Part shown: positions 6,063-12,319 of the stretch, piece after piece
Numbering within the stretch: position 1 is the stretch's first letter
Layout: every line of letters begins with the position of its first letter
DNA from: an uncultured Oscillospiraceae bacterium
Lineage (GTDB): Bacteria > Bacillota_A > Clostridia > Oscillospirales > Oscillospiraceae
Assembly (NCBI GenBank): GCA_900769845.1
Contig: CAAGIF010000046.1
Span: forward strand, 1 to 12,846
Direction of reading: 5' to 3'
Length of the DNA: 12,846 nt
Program-made: the position numbers and the translations under genes
The notes under the pieces: generated by a model
What the model was told of the DNA's origin: nothing
The model's input: only the letters and a program-made list of their open reading frames with translations
Database searches by the model: none

Positions 6063-7811
6063 ATGGAACGGATCTTAGATATCATCACCGCAAAAATGCA
6101 GCAGGCATTCGTGGATGCAGGCTATGACGCCAGCTTCGGCCGGGTGTCCGTGTCCAACCGTCCCGACCTGTGCGAATATCAGTGCAACGGCGCTCTGTCT
6201 GCTGCCAAACAGTATAAATGCGCTCCCATTCAGATCGCTAACGCTGTGGTCTCCAAGCTGGATGCTGCAGACTATGACCTGGTGGAAGCGGTTATGCCCG
6301 GCTTCATCAACCTGAAGCTTTCCGGAAAATTCCTGGCAGAATACCTGGAGAAGATGCGCGGCGCCGAGGATTTCGGCGTGGAAAAAGTGGGCGCCGGCAA
6401 GACCATCGTGGTGGACTACGGCGGCGCCAATGTGGCAAAGCCCCTGCACATCGGTCATCTGCGTCCCGCCATCATCGGCGAGGCTCTCAAGCGGCTGCAT
6501 AAGTTCATGGGCTACAATACCATCGGCGATGTCCATTTGGGCGACTGGGGTCTGCAGATGGGTCTGATCATCGCGGAACTGCAGGAGCGGCAGCCGGAGC
6601 TGCCCTATTTCGACCCGGATTATACCGGCGAGTATCCCGCCGAATCTCCCTTCACCCTGTCTGATTTGGAGGAGATCTATCCCACAGCCTCCGCAAAAAA
6701 GACAGACCCTGTATTTGCAGAAAAGGCCCATGTGGCAACCTATGAAAATCAGCAGGGCCGCCGTGGCTACCGGGCTGTCTGGCAGCACATCATGAACATT
6801 TCCCTGCCCGATCTGCGCCGCATCTATGACATGCTGGATGTGCACTATGAAAAGTGGTTGGGCGAAAGCGATGCCCATCCCTATATTCCCGCCATGGTTG
6901 CCGATTTGAAGGATCGGGGTCTCGCGGTACTCTCCGAAGGTGCCTGGGTGGTTCCTGTTGCCGAAGAATCGGACAAGAAGGAAGTTCCTCCCATGATCCT
7001 GATCAAGTCCGATGGCTCCGCTATCTACGCCACCACAGACCTGGCCACCATTGTCCAGCGGATGCAGGACTGGAACCCCGACAAGATGCTCTACGTCACC
7101 GACAAGCGGCAGAATCTGCACTTCGAGCAGGTGTTCCGGGCCGCAAAGAAGAGCGGAATTGTAAATACCGAAACCGAGCTGGAGCATGTGGGTCACGGCA
7201 CCATGAACGGCAAGGACGGCAAGCCCTTCAAAACCCGGGACGGCGGCGTCCTGCGGCTGGAACAGCTGATCTCCGACATGACGGACTTTGTCCGTAGCAA
7301 GGTCGTGGAAAACAAGATCGTGGACGAAAGCGATGTGGAGGACACCACCGCGAAGATTGCTCTGGCAGCTCTGAAGTACGGCGACCTGAGTAATCAGCCA
7401 ACCAAGGATTATAACTTTGATCTGGAGCGGTTTGCCGCATTCGAGGGCAACACCGGCCCCTACATTCTCTACACCATCGTCCGGATCAAGTCCATCCTGG
7501 CAAAGTACGGCGCCTGGGAGCATCTGCCCATCACCGTTCCTGCAAACGCCCACGCCAAGGATCTGATGCTTGCCATCACCAAGTTTGCGCCCAGCATGGA
7601 AAATGCGCTGAAGTCCTCTGCCCCCAACCTGATCTGCGCCTATATTTACGAGTTGGCAGGCTGTGTCAACAAGTTCTACCATGAAACCCGAATCCTCAGC
7701 GAGGAAGATCCCGAACGGAAAGCTGGCTACATTTCCCTCATGGGGCTTGCCAAGAATATTCTGGAAACCTGTATCCACATTCTCGGCTTCGAAGCTCCGG
7801 AGAAAATGTAA
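6063..7811 (+). CDS. argS: Arginyl-tRNA synthetase
   Basis: A 582-residue class I aminoacyl-tRNA synthetase that charges tRNA-Arg with arginine in the cytoplasm. The N-terminal domain typical of ArgRS (about 1-110) is followed by the Rossmann catalytic domain with VVDYGGANVAKPLHIGHLRP, whose HIGH motif is H129-H132. The second lobe contains IYATTDLATI and VTDKRQNLHFEQVF; the KMSK-equivalent loop is the degenerate GKPFKTRDGG (386-395), usual in ArgRS subtypes. The C-terminal anticodon-binding domain includes NTGPYILYTIVRIKSI and ends near LGFEAPEKM. Length is normal and the gene is intact. It starts 2 nt after the ABC-F stop; its ribosome-binding site GGAG (6051-6054) lies inside the end of that gene, so the two are co-transcribed and probably translationally coupled. 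A strong terminator follows directly. Confidence 0.98.
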   Translation: MERILDIITAKMQQAFVDAGYDASFGRVSVSNRPDLCEYQCNGALSAAKQYKCAPIQIANAVVSKLDAADYDLVEAVMPGFINLKLSGKFLAEYLEKMRGAEDFGVEKVGAGKTIVVDYGGANVAKPLHIGHLRPAIIGEALKRLHKFMGYNTIGDVHLGDWGLQMGLIIAELQERQPELPYFDPDYTGEYPAESPFTLSDLEEIYPTASAKKTDPVFAEKAHVATYENQQGRRGYRAVWQHIMNISLPDLRRIYDMLDVHYEKWLGESDAHPYIPAMVADLKDRGLAVLSEGAWVVPVAEESDKKEVPPMILIKSDGSAIYATTDLATIVQRMQDWNPDKMLYVTDKRQNLHFEQVFRAAKKSGIVNTETELEHVGHGTMNGKDGKPFKTRDGGVLRLEQLISDMTDFVRSKVVENKIVDESDVEDTTAKIALAALKYGDLSNQPTKDYNFDLERFAAFEGNTGPYILYTIVRIKSILAKYGAWEHLPITVPANAHAKDLMLAITKFAPSMENALKSSAPNLICAYIYELAGCVNKFYHETRILSEEDPERKAGYISLMGLAKNILETCIHILGFEAPEKM

Positions 7812-7812
7812 C

Positions 7813-7850
7813 AAGAAAAGCGTGTTGCAAAAATGCAACACGCTTTTCTT
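7813..7850. terminator. Intrinsic terminator shared by argS and the convergent exporter unit
   Basis: A perfect 17-bp stem: AAGAAAAGCGTGTTGCA (7813-7829), loop AAAA, TGCAACACGCTTTTCTT (7834-7850). It starts 1 nt after the argS stop. TTTTCTT on both strands lets it work in both directions. Confidence 0.92.
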
Positions 7851-7853
7851 CTG

Positions 7854-7952
7854 TCACGGATTCATACTATCCAGAATATCCCCGATTTCATCGGCCGCAT
7901 CCACGGCACTCTGCACATCCACGGTAACATCCAGATCCTCCTGAGCGTCAAT
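7854..7952 (-). other. Coding-like tail after the ABC exporter without a standard start codon
   Basis: On the minus strand, the frame ending at TGA 7854-7856 reads about 32 residues, acidic and helix-like (DAQEDLDVTVDVQSAVDAA then DEIGDILDSMNP), with codons that match the neighbouring genes. Going upstream, it runs past the exporter stop codon without any ATG, GTG or TTG until a stop near 8010; the only initiator-like codon at a useful place is ATT (7950-7952), 13 nt from GGGGAGG (7966-7972). It could be the remnant of a gene that lost its 5' end, a gene starting at a rare codon, or chance. A different frame has ATG with a well-spaced AGGAGG but a less protein-like 22-residue product. Confidence 0.3.
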
Positions 7953-7972
7953 ATCTCCCTGGCTTCCTCCCC

Positions 7973-9736
7973 TTATCGGATAGCTTCCAGAACCATGGCA
8001 TTCTGGGTTTTATAAAGCTGGGCATAAATGCCGTCCTTTTGAAGCAGCTCGTCGTGGGTGCCGCATTCGGTGATCTCGCCGTCGGCAATGGATACGATCC
8101 GGTTGGCGCTGCGGATGGTGCTGAGCCGATGGGCAATGATAAGGGTGGTACGACCCACCGCCAGATTGTCAAAGGCCCGCTGGATCTTGGCCTCGGTTAC
8201 AGAGTCCAGGGCGGAAGTGGCCTCATCCAGAATCAGAATGGGGGGATTCTTCAGGAAGATCCGGGCAATGGCGATCCGCTGCTTCTGACCGCCGGAGAGC
8301 AGAGTTCCCCGTTCACCTACATATGTGTTAAATCCCTCGGGCATAGCCAGAATATCGTCGTAAATCTCCGCCCGCTTGGCTGCTTCTATCACCTCGTCCA
8401 TAGTAGCATCCGGTTTCCCGTAGCGGATATTTTCGAAAATGGTATCAGCAAAGAGAAATACATCCTGCTGCACGATACCGATATTCTCATGGATAGAATG
8501 CTGGGTCACATTCCGGATGTCCTGTCCGTCGATCCGGATAGCACCGCTGTCCACATCGTAGAACCGGGGAATCAACTGGCACAGGGTGGTTTTGCCGCCG
8601 CCGGAGGGCCCAACAATAGCGATGGTCTCGCCGGGAGTCACAGAAATGCTCACATTCCGCAGCACATCCAGATTGCCGTCATAGGCAAAGGACACATTTT
8701 CCACGGTGATCGCGCCCTGAACAGCCGCCAGAGGCTTGGCATCGGGTTTATCCTGCACCGTGGGTTCGGTACGCATAATGGTCACAAACCGGTTCAGTCC
8801 GGCGAAGCCATTGGCAAACATCTCGGAAAAACCGGATATCTTCCGCATGGGACTGACAAAGGAAGAAATGTAAAGGGTAAAGGTCAGAAGATCCCGGTAA
8901 TCCATTTTCCCCTGCATTACATAGTAGCCACCAATGCCGATGATCACCACATTCAGGCTGCAAAGGAAAAACTCCATAGAGCTGTGAAACCGGCCCATGG
9001 CCTTGTGAAAGTTTCGCTTTGCGCCCTTAAACAGTTCATTGGCATCCTGGAAGCGTCTGCTTTCCACCGCTTCGTTGGCAAAGGCCTTGGCGGTACGGAT
9101 GCCGGAGAGGCTGGATTCGATCTCCGTATTGATATGTCCGGTCTTCTGCTTGGATTCGGCAGAAGCCTTTGCCATGCTTCTGCGCATGGACCATATCACC
9201 ATAAGGAAGATGGGGATCATCATCCCCACAATCAGAGCAAGCTGCCACTGAATAGAGCCCATTACAACCAATGCGCCGATGATGGTCAGAACGGATGTCA
9301 GCAGGTCCTCCGGGCCGTGATGGGCAAGTTCCGTCAATTCAAACAGATCGGAAGTCAGCCGGCTCATCAGCTGGCCGGTGCGGTTCTGATCATAAAAATC
9401 AAAGCTCATCTGCTGCATATGCGAGAACAAGTCCCGGCGGATATCCGCCTCCACCCGGATGCCGAAGGTATGACCGTAATATGCAACGATATACTGCAAA
9501 AAAGAACGCAGCACATAGCACACCACAACCGTGACCATCACGATAAAGAAAGTGCGGTACATTTTTCCCGGCAGCATGTCGTACAGGGCGCTGCGGGTAA
9601 TCAGGGGGAACATCAAATCGATAGCTGCGATCAGCACAGCGCAGCAAATATCAATAGCGAAGAGCTTCTTATGATTGGAAAAATAACTCAGGAAAATCGC
9701 AAGTGGCTTCCTGCGCTGAAAATCTTTTGTTGTCAT
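7973..9736 (-). CDS. ABC exporter, fused membrane and ATPase domains (MsbA/LmrA/YfiB-C type half transporter)
   Basis: A 587-residue half transporter expected to work as a dimer in the cytoplasmic membrane and to export lipids, drugs or peptides; the substrate cannot be read from sequence. Residues 1-320 hold six transmembrane helices (first pair about 24-50 and 61-87, then 148-170, 172-184, 255-274, 285-310) with the coupling-type segment FYDQNRTGQLMSRLTSD (114-130). The ATPase domain has Walker A GPSGGGKTT (376-384), Q-loop IVQQDVFLF (421-429), signature LSGGQKQRIAIAR (480-492), Walker B LILDEATSALD (501-511, E505) and H-loop H536. All catalytic residues are present, unlike in many heterodimer partners, so a homodimer is likely. 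Such genes often come in pairs, but no second half is adjacent here. GGAGG at 9744-9748 is 7 nt from the ATG, and a strong promoter lies just upstream. Confidence 0.93.
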   Translation of the reverse strand: MTTKDFQRRKPLAIFLSYFSNHKKLFAIDICCAVLIAAIDLMFPLITRSALYDMLPGKMYRTFFIVMVTVVVCYVLRSFLQYIVAYYGHTFGIRVEADIRRDLFSHMQQMSFDFYDQNRTGQLMSRLTSDLFELTELAHHGPEDLLTSVLTIIGALVVMGSIQWQLALIVGMMIPIFLMVIWSMRRSMAKASAESKQKTGHINTEIESSLSGIRTAKAFANEAVESRRFQDANELFKGAKRNFHKAMGRFHSSMEFFLCSLNVVIIGIGGYYVMQGKMDYRDLLTFTLYISSFVSPMRKISGFSEMFANGFAGLNRFVTIMRTEPTVQDKPDAKPLAAVQGAITVENVSFAYDGNLDVLRNVSISVTPGETIAIVGPSGGGKTTLCQLIPRFYDVDSGAIRIDGQDIRNVTQHSIHENIGIVQQDVFLFADTIFENIRYGKPDATMDEVIEAAKRAEIYDDILAMPEGFNTYVGERGTLLSGGQKQRIAIARIFLKNPPILILDEATSALDSVTEAKIQRAFDNLAVGRTTLIIAHRLSTIRSANRIVSIADGEITECGTHDELLQKDGIYAQLYKTQNAMVLEAIR

Positions 9737-9762
9737 GGGAAATCCTCCATTCTGTCCCCTAT

Positions 9763-9790
9763 ATTATACATCTTTTTTTCAAAGTTGCAA
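9763..9790 (-). promoter_or_regulatory. Promoter of the ABC exporter gene
   Basis: On the minus strand TTGCAA (9785-9790), a 16-nt A-rich spacer and a perfect TATAAT (9763-9768). The start would lie near 9756, about 20 nt before the ATG. The same TTGCAA -35 box occurs at the regulator promoter at 311-316. Confidence 0.65.
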
Positions 9791-9797
9791 GCGCAAC
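9784..9797. repeat. Short inverted repeat between divergent promoters
   Basis: GTTGC (9784-9788) and GCAAC (9793-9797) are separated by 4 nt. The repeat overlaps the -35 box of the exporter promoter and lies just upstream of that of the pseudouridine synthase gene. It could be an operator, but five-base arms are short enough to arise by chance. Confidence 0.3.
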
Positions 9798-9799
9798 AG

Positions 9800-9828
9800 T
9801 TCCAAAATCCCAAAAGATGTGATACAAT
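9800..9828 (+). promoter_or_regulatory. Candidate promoter of the RluA-family gene
   Basis: Extended -10 element TGATACAAT (box TACAAT 9823-9828) with a weak -35 match TTCCAA (9800-9805) 17 nt upstream. The start would lie near 9835, about 23 nt before the ATG. Confidence 0.5.
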
Positions 9829-9857
9829 GATCCTATACCAAATTCCGGAGTGCAACT

Positions 9858-10469
9858 ATGAAAATACTCTATTCAGACAGAGATCTTGCCGTTTGCGTCA
9901 AACCGGTGGGCATGGATTCCGAAAAAGAGGTTCCCGCCGCTCTGACCGACACCTTAGGCGGTGAAATATTCCCTATTCACCGGTTGGATAAGAATGTGGG
10001 CGGCGTGATGGTCTACGCCAGAAACAGGAAGGCCGCCGCAGCGCTGTCACGGTCTGTACAGAACGGGGAAATGATAAAAGAATATGTGGCAACCGTCCAC
10101 GGAATACCTCCGGAAATCGGTGACTGGGAAGATCTTCTATGGAAGGATTCTTCCAAAAATAAGGTCTTCGTGGTGAACCGGGAGCGAAAGGGTGTCAAGA
10201 AAGCAAGGCTGGAATTTCGCCGGTTGACAGAGGGTGAAGTCAGCCTTGTCCGGATCCGTCTTCACACCGGCCGCAGCCATCAGATCCGGGTTCAGTTCTC
10301 CAGCCGGGGCTTCCCCCTTGTTGGAGATCACAAATACGGCTCCAGAGGCTCGCAGACTGAGCCCATGCTGTTTTCCTGCAGAATCTCCTTCCCCTACGTT
10401 GGGAGATTGCATACCTACTCCGCCGTTCCGGATTGGGAAAATATTTCTGAAAATATTTTGCAAACTTAA
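9858..10469 (+). CDS. RluA-family pseudouridine synthase, compact form
   Basis: A 203-residue enzyme expected to isomerise uridine in rRNA or tRNA. It has the RluA motifs in order: KPVGMDSE (15-22), the catalytic HRLDKNVGGVMVYARN (41-56) with D44, KEYVA (74-78) and LHTGRSHQIRVQF (135-147) followed by GFPLVGDHKYG (151-161). The catalytic motif reads HRLDKNVGG where most RluA proteins have HRLDxxTSG, so the usual threonine-serine pair is V-G. No S4 domain is present; the protein begins directly with the catalytic fold, which makes it short compared with RluC/RluD (about 300) and close in size to RluA (about 220). CGGAG (9846-9850) is 7 nt from the ATG. It is divergent from the ABC exporter gene. 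The RNA target is unknown. It belongs to a different branch from the RsuA-type enzyme at 431-1129. Confidence 0.9.
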   Translation: MKILYSDRDLAVCVKPVGMDSEKEVPAALTDTLGGEIFPIHRLDKNVGGVMVYARNRKAAAALSRSVQNGEMIKEYVATVHGIPPEIGDWEDLLWKDSSKNKVFVVNRERKGVKKARLEFRRLTEGEVSLVRIRLHTGRSHQIRVQFSSRGFPLVGDHKYGSRGSQTEPMLFSCRISFPYVGRLHTYSAVPDWENISENILQT

Positions 10470-10491
10470 TACTTATTTAACAACTTTGCAC

Positions 10492-10520
10492 TTAATTATT
10501 TAACACTCTTAATTTATAAT
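10492..10520 (+). promoter_or_regulatory. Candidate promoter of an intergenic transcript
   Basis: A perfect TATAAT (10515-10520) with TTAATT (10492-10497) 17 nt upstream as a weak -35 box. The only thing downstream on this strand is the intergenic unit that ends in the terminator at 10610-10658; the predicted start is near 10527. Confidence 0.45.
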
Positions 10521-10586
10521 GAAGGTACAAATTAGGAAATACGAATTTCCTGGTTTCTTCTTCATTGATTTTTCTTTCTTTTTCAT
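10509..10586 (-). CDS. Possible small peptide ORF, 25 residues, lysine-rich then hydrophobic
   Basis: An ATG at 10584-10586 lies 7 nt after AGAGG (10594-10598) on the minus strand and opens a frame of 25 codons ending in TAA at 10509-10511. The peptide begins MKKKEKSMKKKPGNS and ends YFLICTFIIN. A TTGACC/TTTCAT pair, 17 nt apart, lies upstream on the same strand, but it is within the hairpin of the terminator at 10610-10658. The purine-rich sequence makes lysine codons and Shine-Dalgarno-like matches likely by chance, and the hydrophobic part is short for a membrane helix. It is fully antisense to the candidate small RNA. Confidence 0.22.
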   Translation of the reverse strand: MKKKEKSMKKKPGNSYFLICTFIIN

Positions 10587-10658
10587 TTTCTTACCTCTCT
10601 TTTCTCATGAAAAATTCCCGAATCCGTCTGGTCAACGGTTTCGGGGATTTTTCTTTTT
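10527..10658 (+). ncRNA. Candidate orphan small RNA with 5' hairpin, pyrimidine-rich middle and intrinsic terminator
   Basis: Between the pseudouridine synthase gene and the convergent Opp operon, a TATAAT is followed by about 130 nt that end in a strong terminator. The predicted RNA has a 5' hairpin (AGGAAAT 10534-10540 with ATTTCCT 10545-10551), an almost pure pyrimidine stretch (about 10551-10606, with TTACCTCTCTTTTCTC near its end) and the terminator hairpin. This order is common in regulatory small RNAs whose C/U-rich single strands pair with ribosome-binding sites. No plausible protein is encoded on this strand: the only frame is a phenylalanine-rich artefact starting inside the -10 box. 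I do not recognise a known RNA family; it could also be a leftover leader of a lost gene. Confidence 0.4.
10610..10658 (+). terminator. Intrinsic terminator of the intergenic transcript
   Basis: AAAAATTCCCGAATCCGT (10610-10627) pairs with ACGGTTTCGGGGATTTTT (10635-10652) across a 7-nt loop, with one G-U pair and one mismatch, followed by CTTTTT. The A-run on the 5' side means it could also work in reverse. Confidence 0.88.
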
Positions 10659-10670
10659 CAGTGGAAAATT

Positions 10671-10707
10671 AAACGGTGTGATTCCATTGGAATCACACCG
10701 TTTTTTT
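10671..10707. terminator. Second intrinsic terminator, between the intergenic unit and the Opp operon end
   Basis: A perfect 15-bp stem, AAACGGTGTGATTCC (10671-10685) with GGAATCACACCGTTT (10689-10703), and a run of seven T (10701-10707) on the plus strand. On the minus strand it follows the DUF3899 stop codon directly and is followed by TTTAATTTT, so it probably serves as the end of the Opp operon and as a back-stop for the opposite strand. Confidence 0.9.
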
Positions 10708-11111
10708 CATAGAACCTGATAGAACAGAATCAAGAATACAATACCAACCGCAGTTAAGATCCCACCCGACACAAACAAAAAACCGTATCCGTGCAATCTA
10801 TGCTCACGGCGTTCCATGATATAGTCATAGTAATGCATTCCGGGTCCCGTGGCCGGGATGAATGTGTGCCAGAGGAAATGGAAAATAAAGCCCAGCGCAT
10901 CCAGCGCGCCCAAATTCCCCATAAGGATCATCAAGCCGATTGCAATCATAAAAGTACCGGGGAGTGTGAAGGCATCACACAGAATGCGGTATTGCTCCAC
11001 CAGGGGTTGTCCTCCCAGGTTTTTGAAGTAAAGATACATAATTGCAAACACCAGGCCAGCGGCCAGGCCGATCACCGGCTTCAGCAGTTTTGTGGCGCGG
11101 GACTTTTTCAC
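10707..11111 (-). CDS. DUF3899-like small membrane protein, coupled to the Opp operon
   Basis: A 134-residue protein with three hydrophobic segments (about 12-30, 47-66 and 111-132). The pattern CDAFTLPGTFMIAIGLMILM (45-64), then GALDALGFIFHF, YYDYIMERREHR (94-105) and a final helix resembles DUF3899, small Firmicutes membrane proteins of unknown function. It starts with GTG (11109-11111), whose bases overlap the TGA of the OppF-like gene (GTGA), and has AAGGAG 8 nt upstream inside that gene, so it is translationally coupled as the last gene of the operon. The overlap suggests that it is made in step with the permease ATPase, but the link to peptide uptake is an inference. A strong terminator follows at once. 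Confidence 0.8.
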   Translation of the reverse strand: MKKSRATKLLKPVIGLAAGLVFAIMYLYFKNLGGQPLVEQYRILCDAFTLPGTFMIAIGLMILMGNLGALDALGFIFHFLWHTFIPATGPGMHYYDYIMERREHRLHGYGFLFVSGGILTAVGIVFLILFYQVL

Positions 11112-12319
11112 AGTCCCAGCTCCTTCTTGTACTTTGCCTCTTCCTCATCGTTGCAGCGGACAAAGTGACCGGGCGCAACTTCACGGAAGGAGGGAGCATC
11201 CTTGCTGTAATCATGCTCTACAAGGGGATTGTAGGTAATTCTCTGTCTGTTCTTTTCATAGATGGGATCAGGCAGAGGAATTGCAGACAGCAGAGAACGG
11301 GTGTAAGGGTGCAAGGGGTTCTTGAACAGTTCATCGGAGGTTGCCAGCTCAACCATGTTACCAAAGTACATAACGCCGATTCTGTCGGAGAAATACTTAA
11401 CAACGGACAGGTCATGGGCAACAAACAGAATGGTCAGACCAAACTTCTCGCGCAGCTCGTTCAGCAGGTTGATAACCTGAGCCTGAACGGAAACGTCCAG
11501 AGCGGAAACAGGCTCGTCAGCAATGATGAGCTCAGGATTCATAATGATACAACGGGCCACACCGATTCTCTGGCGTTGACCGCCGGAGAATTCGTGAGGA
11601 TAACGGGATGCATGCTCGCGGACCAGGCCAACCAGCTCCAGCATCTCGTAGACCTTCTCGTCAATGATCTTCTTATCCCGCTCACCCTGGATCATAAGAC
11701 CCTCTGCGATGATCTCGCGAACGGTCATACGGGGGTCCAGAGACGCAATGGGATCCTGAAAGATCATCTGAATCTGAGTGACCAGCTTGGTCTTCTTAGC
11801 CTTACGCATCTCATTGCGGTATTCTGCCTTCAGCTTTTCCCGTTCCGCAGGATCTGCCCGCTCGATCAGAGCTTCATACTTTGCCGTGCAGGCTCTCTGC
11901 AGATTCTCAGAATATTCCTTATCACAGTTCTTGTGATCGTACTCTGCCTTCTTCAGCAGTTCCCGCTGTTCAGCAATGGTTGCATCCATCTTTGCCTTCA
12001 GCTCTGCGGACTTTTCGGGATTGGCCTTAACAGCTGCCCGATACTCCGCGCGAGCCTTCTTGATGGCATCCTGGTAGGAACGCTTACCCGCGCAGATACG
12101 GACGCCCTTGAAGTAGATGCTGCCGCCGGTAATGTCATACAGCTTGATAATGGAACGACCGGTGGTAGTCTTACCGCAGCCGGATTCACCGACAAGACCG
12201 AAAACCTCACCGCGATGGATATCAAAGCTGACATTGTCAACGGCTTTCAGTTCGCTGTGGCCCATTTTGAAGTACTGGCACAGATTCTCAACCTTCAGCA
12301 GGATTTCATTATTCTGCAT
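11108..12319 (-). CDS. oppF: Oligopeptide/dipeptide ABC transporter ATP-binding protein, OppF/DppF type, with a helical insertion
   Basis: A 403-residue ATPase on the inner face of the membrane that should power peptide import with an OppD partner, two permeases and a binding protein. Numbering from M1 of [13 protein letters not shown]: Walker [10 protein letters not shown] (44-52), Q-loop FQDP (Q188), signature EFSGGQRQR (243-251), Walker [13 protein letters not shown] (E269), H-loop AHDL (H302), and the Opp-specific [12 protein letters not shown] region. Between about residues 77 and 180 there is an extra stretch of roughly 100 residues, strongly helical and charged ([35 protein letters not shown]), where normal OppF has about 15 residues. 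This explains the length (403 against about 310-330). The GTG 9 nt upstream was rejected because the AGAGG site overlaps it; ATG 12319 is 8 nt from AGAGG. The start overlaps the end of the OppD-like gene by 11 nt. Confidence 0.92.
   Translation of the reverse strand: MQNNEILLKVENLCQYFKMGHSELKAVDNVSFDIHRGEVFGLVGESGCGKTTTGRSIIKLYDITGGSIYFKGVRICAGKRSYQDAIKKARAEYRAAVKANPEKSAELKAKMDATIAEQRELLKKAEYDHKNCDKEYSENLQRACTAKYEALIERADPAEREKLKAEYRNEMRKAKKTKLVTQIQMIFQDPIASLDPRMTVREIIAEGLMIQGERDKKIIDEKVYEMLELVGLVREHASRYPHEFSGGQRQRIGVARCIIMNPELIIADEPVSALDVSVQAQVINLLNELREKFGLTILFVAHDLSVVKYFSDRIGVMYFGNMVELATSDELFKNPLHPYTRSLLSAIPLPDPIYEKNRQRITYNPLVEHDYSKDAPSFREVAPGHFVRCNDEEEAKYKKELGL

Noticed and set aside
6075..7841. 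A 588-codon open frame on the minus strand opposite argS, longer than argS itself
   Set aside because: Its codons align exactly with the sense codons, so it stays open only because argS avoids TTA, CTA and TCA. The product lacks recognisable motifs, and argS has perfect family motifs.
8039..9964. A 641-codon open frame on the plus strand opposite the ABC exporter
   Set aside because: Codon-aligned antisense shadow of the exporter gene; composition (His/Gly/Gln-rich) is artefactual and it runs on into the intergenic region and the next gene out of frame.
10438..10459. AT-only inverted repeat at the end of the RluA-type gene
   Set aside because: AAAATATTT/AAATATTTT could fold, but no T-run follows and it is explained by the repeated coding motif ENISENI.
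10519..10719. A 66-codon phenylalanine-rich plus-strand frame in the intergenic region
   Set aside because: Begins inside the -10 box, has no ribosome-binding site and reads through two terminator hairpins.
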